Translations under genes and position numbers: made by a program
Notes under the pieces: model-generated
Told to the model about the DNA's origin: nothing
The model's input: only the letters and a program-made list of their open reading frames with translations
Database searches by the model: none
Source: JAXGVG01 sp040773965
GTDB lineage: Bacteria; Pseudomonadota; Alphaproteobacteria; UBA9219
Length of the DNA: 9,549 nt
Assembly: GCA_040773965.1 (NCBI GenBank)
Contig: JAXGVG010000065.1
Coordinates: 1 to 9,549 of the forward strand
Direction of reading: 5' to 3'
Part shown: positions 6,220-9,549 of the stretch, in pieces
Position numbering within the stretch: the stretch's first letter is position 1
Layout: the number at the start of each line of letters is the position of its first letter

Positions 6220-6247
6220 AACCCCTAGCCCCTAACCCCGAACCCCT
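6220..6247. repeat. Four heptad repeats with G-quadruplex potential in the tsaB leader
   Basis: Four consecutive 7-base units, AACCCCT, AGCCCCT, AACCCCG and AACCCCT, end six bases before the tsaB ATG. On the minus strand (template for tsaB) this gives four GGGG tracts separated by three-base loops, a canonical G-quadruplex motif. The C-rich sense strand takes up the position where a Shine-Dalgarno would be, and none is visible. Confidence 0.8.
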
Positions 6248-6252
6248 TTCTT

Positions 6253-6924
6253 ATGCTTCTTCTCAGCCTCGATTGCGCCAGTTCCTCCTGTGCCGTTTGC
6301 GTTTGGCAGGACGGCGTCGCGCGCGCGTTGGCCGAAGAGAAAATGCAGCGCGGGCAGGACGCGCGGCTTATGCCGCTCGTGCTGGATGTCATGAAAAAGG
6401 CCGATGCCGATTTCGCGCAACTGGACCGTATTGCCGTCACGCGCGGTCCTGGCAGCTTTACGGGCCTTCGCATCGGGCTGGCCGCCGCGCGAGGCATAGG
6501 GCTGGCGGCGGACAAGCCGGTGCTTGGCGTGGACCGCTTCCGGATCTACCGGGAGCGGCAGAAGGCTTTGCAAGGTCCTCTTCTTGTCGTTCTTCAGTCC
6601 AAAAGGCTGGAACTCTTTTGCCGTTATTATCCGGCTTCGGGCGAAGCGGAAGAACCGTGCATGTTGCCGCCCGGGGATATTGTGGCGCTGGTAAGCGCGC
6701 GGGCGCCGCTTACGCTGGCGGGCGATGCCACGGATCTTTTGCGCTCTGTCTTGCCGCCCTCGGCGGCTATGTGTCCCGCTTCGGAACCGGAGACCGTGAC
6801 AAGCGCGGCCCTGGCGGCGAAAGCCGCCCTTGACGATCCTTCTTTCCTGCCGCGCCCTCTTTACCTGCGCGCGCCCGATGTCACGTTTGCGAAGGGGAGC
6901 CCGGCGAATGAATGTTGCGCTTGA
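6253..6924 (+). CDS. tsaB: TsaB, tRNA threonylcarbamoyladenosine (t6A) synthesis subunit
   Basis: TsaB (YeaZ) pairs with TsaD and TsaE to transfer threonylcarbamoyl to A37 of ANN-decoding tRNAs in the cytoplasm. The 223 residues are the usual length. Seen: the ASKHA-fold N-terminus MLLLSLDCASSS, the family signature TRGPGSFTGLRIGLAAARGI (63-82) that forms the TsaD interface, and the C-terminal PLYLRAPDV (202-210). Odd points: the first loop reads LDCAS instead of the usual LDTS, and the region usually reading 'DARxxE(V/L)Y' reads QSKRLELF (115-122). The ATG is fixed by the family N-terminus even though no Shine-Dalgarno precedes it; the leader is a C-rich heptad array. The 3' end overlaps rimI by 17 bases, the common tsaB-rimI arrangement. 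Confidence 0.95.
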   Translation: MLLLSLDCASSSCAVCVWQDGVARALAEEKMQRGQDARLMPLVLDVMKKADADFAQLDRIAVTRGPGSFTGLRIGLAAARGIGLAADKPVLGVDRFRIYRERQKALQGPLLVVLQSKRLELFCRYYPASGEAEEPCMLPPGDIVALVSARAPLTLAGDATDLLRSVLPPSAAMCPASEPETVTSAALAAKAALDDPSFLPRPLYLRAPDVTFAKGSPANECCA

Positions 6925-7396
6925 GGCGGGCATTCGCGCGGCGGTTCTTGCCGACGCGCCGTCGCTGGCCGGTCTGCATGCCGAGAGTTTCGGCGCCGAA
7001 AGCTGGAGCGTCGGCCAGATGGAAGGCAGCCTCAGGCTGGCCACCACGCAAGGATGGATCGTTATGGATGGCGGCACGATGGCAGGCTTCATTCTTTGTC
7101 AAGTGACGTTGCATGAAAAGGAAGTGCTTGCCTTTTGCGTCCGTCCGTGCGCGCGCCGTAAGGGGCTCGGCATGAAGCTTTTAAAGCATGCGATGGATAC
7201 GGAGCCCGCGAAGGACATGCTGCTGGAAGTCGCGGCGGACAACGAACCGGCGCGGCGGCTTTATGAGCGGTGCGGTTTTTCGGCCGTGTACACGCGCGTT
7301 GGCTACTACCGGCGCGGCCCGGATGCCGTGGACGCGATCAGATATCGGAAAACGGGGATCAGGGATCAGGTATCGGGAATCAGGAATAATAATTAA
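6908..7396 (+). CDS. rimI: RimI-like GNAT N-acetyltransferase
   Basis: GNAT-fold acetyltransferase of the RimI type, which acetylates the N-terminal alanine of ribosomal protein S18 in enterics; in other bacteria the range may be wider. Seen in 162 residues: the acetyl-CoA pyrophosphate loop VRPCARRKGLG (78-88), the candidate catalytic base E107 (LLEVAADN), and NEPARRLYERCGF (112-124) with the expected Tyr119 acid, then GYYRRGPDAVD. The ATG at 6908 follows AAGGGGAG at good spacing and sits inside the end of tsaB; a longer frame from 6830 only shadows tsaB. The last 13 residues (from about 150) are encoded by a 7-base repeat and look added to the normal RimI end. Confidence 0.93.
   Translation: MNVALEAGIRAAVLADAPSLAGLHAESFGAESWSVGQMEGSLRLATTQGWIVMDGGTMAGFILCQVTLHEKEVLAFCVRPCARRKGLGMKLLKHAMDTEPAKDMLLEVAADNEPARRLYERCGFSAVYTRVGYYRRGPDAVDAIRYRKTGIRDQVSGIRNNN
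7355..7389. repeat. Five 7-base repeats across the rimI 3' end
   Basis: Successive units GGGATCA, GGGATCA, GGTATCG, GGAATCA and GGAATAA; weaker units (GATATCG, GAAAACG) extend it back to 7341. Seven is not a multiple of three, so unit gain or loss would change the reading frame of the RimI tail. The period and G-rich character echo the array in front of tsaB, but the unit sequence differs. Confidence 0.65.
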
Positions 7397-7404
7397 CGTT
7401 AATT
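7391..7404. promoter_or_regulatory. 14-base perfect palindrome, possible operator upstream of accA
   Basis: AATTAACGTTAATT is its own reverse complement. It covers the rimI stop and lies nine bases before the candidate accA -35 box. An AT-only flank around a central CG stands out against the GC-rich surroundings. No known regulator is assigned. Confidence 0.5.
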
Positions 7405-7413
7405 TCCCGGCCA

Positions 7414-7441
7414 TTGTAAGTTAGCGTCCGTTTGTTATAAG
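7414..7441 (+). promoter_or_regulatory. Candidate accA promoter
   Basis: TTGTAA (4 of 6 to the -35 consensus) and TATAAG (5 of 6 to the -10 consensus) are separated by 16 bases, with the -10 about 42 bases before the accA ATG. This is the only good match in the 87-base gap between rimI and accA. Not proven. Confidence 0.5.
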
Positions 7442-7461
7442 GGGGTCTGAAGACAGATCCC
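7442..7461. promoter_or_regulatory. Inverted repeat over the predicted accA transcription start
   Basis: The arms GGGGTCTG and CAGATCCC pair over eight bases with one G-T, around the four-base loop AAGA. The position immediately after the -10 box suggests an operator; no T-run follows, so it is not a terminator. Confidence 0.45.
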
Positions 7462-7483
7462 TGGCTTATGTTCTCCGGTTGTT

Positions 7484-8437
7484 ATGCACATTCTGGATTT
7501 TGAAAAACCCGTGGCCGAACTTGAGGCTAAAATCGAAGAGCTGCGTCATCTTTCGGACGGCGGCCGGGTGAACATTGCGGACGAAGTCGGCCGCTTGCAG
7601 GACAAAGTCGACCGTCAGCTTCGTCACATTTATGGCAAGCTGACGCCTGCGCAGAAAGTCCAGGTGGCGCGCCACCCGGGCCGACCGCACGGGCAGGACT
7701 ATATTCGCGAACTGTTTACCGAATTTACGCCGTTGGCGGGCGACCGCTGCTTTGCGGAAGACCGGGCCATTATCGGCGGGCTTGGGCGTTTGGACGGTCA
7801 GGCGTGCGTGATTATCGCGCAGGAACGCGGGCAGGACACCGAAAGCCGCATCAAGCACAACTTTGGCATGGCCAAGCCCGAGGGCTACCGGAAAGCTCAA
7901 CGGCTGATGCGCCTTGCGGCGCAATTCGATTTGCCGGTCATTACGCTTGTCGATACGTCGGGCGCTTTTCCGGGCGTGGACGCCGAGGCGCGAGGGCAGG
8001 CCGAAGCCATCGCGCGTTCCATCGAAACATGCTTGTCGGTGGAGGTGCCTTTGGTGGCGTGCGTGATCGGCGAAGGCGGCTCGGGCGGCGCCATCGCCAT
8101 CGCGACGGGCGACCGCGTGCTTATGCTGGAGCACGCCATTTATTCCGTCATTTCGCCGGAGGGCTGCGCGTCCATCCTGTGGCGCGACGCGGCGCATGCG
8201 GCGGACGCGGCGGCGGCGCTTCGGCTCACGGCGCAGGATCTGCAGGAACTGGGCGCAATCGACCGGATTGTTCCTGAACCTTTGGGCGGCGCGCATCGCC
8301 AGCCAAAAGAAGCCGTCAAGGCCGCCGGAGAAGCCATTCGGCAAACGCTGGACGAACTTTTGAAGCTCGATGCGCGAACGCTTATCGCCCAACGTCAAAC
8401 GAAATATCTTGAAATGGGCCGCAGGGGGCTATCGTAA
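7484..8437 (+). CDS. accA: Acetyl-CoA carboxylase carboxyltransferase subunit alpha
   Basis: AccA with AccD transfers the carboxyl group from carboxybiotin to acetyl-CoA, making malonyl-CoA, the first step of fatty acid synthesis, in the cytoplasm. The 317 residues match the bacterial length. Seen: the N-terminal helix MHILDFEKPVAELEAKI, the GRLDG strand, then RIKHNFGMAKPEGYRKAQRL (122-141), VDTSGAFPGVDAEARGQAEA (156-175) and the oxyanion loop GEGGSGGA (196-203), followed by YSVISPEGCASILW (220-233). All are in the order known from E. coli AccA. The ATG begins the expected N-terminus; the Shine-Dalgarno is weak. accD and fabF-like partners are not adjacent, as is common in Alphaproteobacteria. 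The stop lies seven bases from the stop of the convergent LOG-family gene. Confidence 0.97.
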   Translation: MHILDFEKPVAELEAKIEELRHLSDGGRVNIADEVGRLQDKVDRQLRHIYGKLTPAQKVQVARHPGRPHGQDYIRELFTEFTPLAGDRCFAEDRAIIGGLGRLDGQACVIIAQERGQDTESRIKHNFGMAKPEGYRKAQRLMRLAAQFDLPVITLVDTSGAFPGVDAEARGQAEAIARSIETCLSVEVPLVACVIGEGGSGGAIAIATGDRVLMLEHAIYSVISPEGCASILWRDAAHAADAAAALRLTAQDLQELGAIDRIVPEPLGGAHRQPKEAVKAAGEAIRQTLDELLKLDARTLIAQRQTKYLEMGRRGLS

Positions 8438-8444
8438 ATTTTCT

Positions 8445-9026
8445 TTATTTCCACTTCGCCGCGAGATCGACGACGGGGTCCGGCGGGGCTGTCAGGCCCG
8501 ACATAAGCTCGTCAAGATTGTTCGCGACTTTATAAAAAACCCGGTCTTCGCGCGGAACAAGGCCGTTGGCCGTGACGTGCTCGATCAAGGCGATCAGCGG
8601 CGTCCAAAAGCCTTCCGGATTGTAGATGACGATGGGCTTGTTGTGCAGGCCTATCTGTTTCCATGTGAGCGCCTCGAACGTTTCGTCCAGCGTTCCCAAA
8701 CCGCCGGGAAGAACGGCGAAAGCGTCCGCCATTTCAACCATCATGCGCTTGCGCGCGTGCATGCTGTCGACAACGTGAAGCCGGGTCAATTGCGTATGCT
8801 GGACTTCGCGCGCGTGGAGAAGTTCGGGAATGATGCCGACGACTTCGCCCCCCTCCGCAAGCGCCGCATCGGCCAGCAAGCCCATCATGCCGACCCGGCC
8901 TCCGCCATAGATAATGCGGAACTTATGGCAGGCCAGGGCGGCGCCTACGGATTGGGCGGCTTGCTTGGTGGCGCCGCTGCTGTGATTGGAAGAACCGCAG
9001 TAAACGCAAACGGAACGAACGGTCAA
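8445..9026 (-). CDS. LOG-family nucleotide phosphoribohydrolase (TIGR00730)
   Basis: Lysine-decarboxylase-like Rossmann protein of the LOG family; characterised members cleave cytokinin riboside or purine nucleoside 5'-monophosphates to base and ribose 5-phosphate. The 193 residues are the usual length. Motifs: VCVYCGSS (6-13), IIYGGGRVGMMG (38-49), the catalytic arginine region SMHARKRMM (88-96) and PGGLGTLDETFE (107-118) with the family's glutamate. The start is taken as the TTG at 9026 because AAGGA precedes it at about seven bases and the protein then begins MTVRSVCVYCGSS, as in relatives; the ATG-initiated frame from 9119 would run through the upstream gene's end. In bacteria without plant contact the role is probably nucleotide salvage; this is inference. 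Confidence 0.9.
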   Translation of the reverse strand: MTVRSVCVYCGSSNHSSGATKQAAQSVGAALACHKFRIIYGGGRVGMMGLLADAALAEGGEVVGIIPELLHAREVQHTQLTRLHVVDSMHARKRMMVEMADAFAVLPGGLGTLDETFEALTWKQIGLHNKPIVIYNPEGFWTPLIALIEHVTANGLVPREDRVFYKVANNLDELMSGLTAPPDPVVDLAAKWK

Positions 9027-9046
9027 TGTTTTATCCTTAATATAAG

Positions 9047-9062
9047 TGGCGAGGATTCGCCA
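9047..9062. promoter_or_regulatory. Small perfect hairpin in the LOG-family gene leader
   Basis: TGGCGA and TCGCCA form a six-base stem around a four-base loop, about 20 bases before the TTG start and within the 64-base gap after the upstream gene. No T-run follows on the transcribed strand, so an intrinsic terminator is unlikely. It may stabilise or attenuate a transcript; that is inference. Confidence 0.35.
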
Positions 9063-9090
9063 ACCCGAACATAGTCCATGCGTCCGGGCG

Positions 9091-9519
9091 CTACAAGCAT
9101 TCGCCGATAAGGCGGACAAAAGGCCGCGCTTCCTGCAGGAAGGACATTAAGGGAAGGAAAATAAATTCCGGCGGCCTGATGTCGGGAACTTTGAAAGTTC
9201 TGGAAATGACGATCTGTTTGTTTTCGTCGATGCCAAACTGCACGTTCAGGCGCGGGCTTATGTTGTCGAGGATCGTGATGAGCATGCGCCTGCGCCGAAA
9301 GGATTCGACGGAAAAAGGCAGATAACCGAGGACAGCCCAAAACTGCAGGCGAAACCCTTTGCCGTCGGGTTGATAGCAAGCCTGAAAAAGAACGCCGTCG
9401 ACCTGAAATTGCACATTGCTTTCGCGCGGCATCATGAGGCGTCGCATGAACCACTCCCTGTCCGCAACCAGCAGATGCAGGTCCTCGTTTGACAGGCGGT
9501 GCGAATCAGGAAGACTCAT
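9091..9519 (-). CDS. Unrecognised 142-residue protein, possibly YbjN/chaperone-like
   Basis: No family recognised with confidence. A soluble protein with no signal peptide or membrane helix. It opens with a helix (SNEDLHLLVADREWFMRRL), followed by alternating strands (NVQFQVDGVLFQACYQ, FRLQFWAVLGYLPFS, RRRMLITILDN, LNVQFGIDENKQIVISRTF) and a C-terminal helix (PLMSFLQEARPFVRLIG). This alpha-beta-alpha layout resembles YbjN or type III chaperone folds, but that is a guess from pattern. The ATG at 9519 is the best start seen, without a clear Shine-Dalgarno. The frame stays open to the window edge, with a TTG at 9543, so a longer N-terminus is possible. It is 64 bases upstream of the LOG-family gene, on the same strand, and may share its transcript. 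Confidence 0.65.
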   Translation of the reverse strand: MSLPDSHRLSNEDLHLLVADREWFMRRLMMPRESNVQFQVDGVLFQACYQPDGKGFRLQFWAVLGYLPFSVESFRRRRMLITILDNISPRLNVQFGIDENKQIVISRTFKVPDIRPPEFIFLPLMSFLQEARPFVRLIGECL

Positions 9520-9549
9520 GGAAGGCCGTAAGATTTGCGCCAAGGGTAC

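Noticed and set aside
6232..7092. Minus-strand open frame opposite tsaB and rimI
   Set aside because: Antisense shadow of two well supported genes.
7466..8398. Long minus-strand open frame of 310 codons opposite accA
   Set aside because: Antisense shadow of accA; Arg/His-rich composition and no family motif.
9027..9060. TTGGCG/TATATT as a promoter for the LOG-family gene
   Set aside because: Spacing of only 13 bases is too short for a standard promoter.
1..9549. CRISPR arrays, transposases or inverted-repeat-bounded insertion sequences
   Set aside because: No spaced direct repeats of CRISPR form and no transposase motifs on either strand.

Overview
The window joins a piece of an integrated mobile island (left, about 1-3398) to an ordinary chromosomal backbone (right, about 3399-9549). 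The backbone looks alphaproteobacterial. It carries a DUF1849/EipB-type periplasmic protein, a family I know only from Alphaproteobacteria, next to a tsaB-rimI pair, accA and a LOG-family gene. Composition differs between the two parts: a sampled line inside the integrase is about 47% GC, and a sampled line in the flavin reductase gene is about 77%.

Island. All five island genes lie on the minus strand. In transcription order they are a P4-type tyrosine integrase, an unrecognised 220-residue basic protein, an AlpA/excisionase-like helix-turn-helix protein, a second small DNA-binding protein, and the first 201 codons of a primase-type protein that runs off the left edge. Four of the five genes overlap a neighbour by 1-20 bases. 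The one real gap, 1096-1210, holds a long inverted repeat whose 3' arm is the ribosome binding site of the AlpA-like gene. The order integrase, AlpA-like protein, primase recalls Gram-negative phage satellites (P4, PICI), but cargo and capsid-related genes would lie outside the window.

Junction. The island ends at a 45-base 3' fragment of a tRNA-Lys(CTT) gene that begins in the anticodon loop and ends with an encoded CCA. The 5' half of the tRNA is absent here, so the intact gene should lie beyond the left edge, at the other end of the island. The integrase therefore sits beside the remnant copy rather than beside the intact tRNA.

Backbone. A GT2 polyprenyl-phosphate glycosyltransferase (minus) converges on the tRNA remnant and takes its last codons and stop from antisense tRNA sequence. 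It is divergent from eipB (plus), which is followed 12 bases later by a flavin reductase-like gene. Then come tsaB-rimI (tRNA t6A synthesis and a GNAT acetyltransferase) and accA (fatty acid synthesis), all plus. The tsaB leader is a C-rich heptad array with G-quadruplex potential on the opposite strand. The rimI 3' end is another 7-base repeat. A 14-base palindrome and an inverted repeat flank a plausible accA promoter. A LOG-family gene converges on accA with seven bases between the stops. An unrecognised 142-residue protein gene closes the window.

No complete RNA gene, CRISPR array, transposase or convincing intrinsic terminator was found. No stretch over 300 bases lacks a gene.
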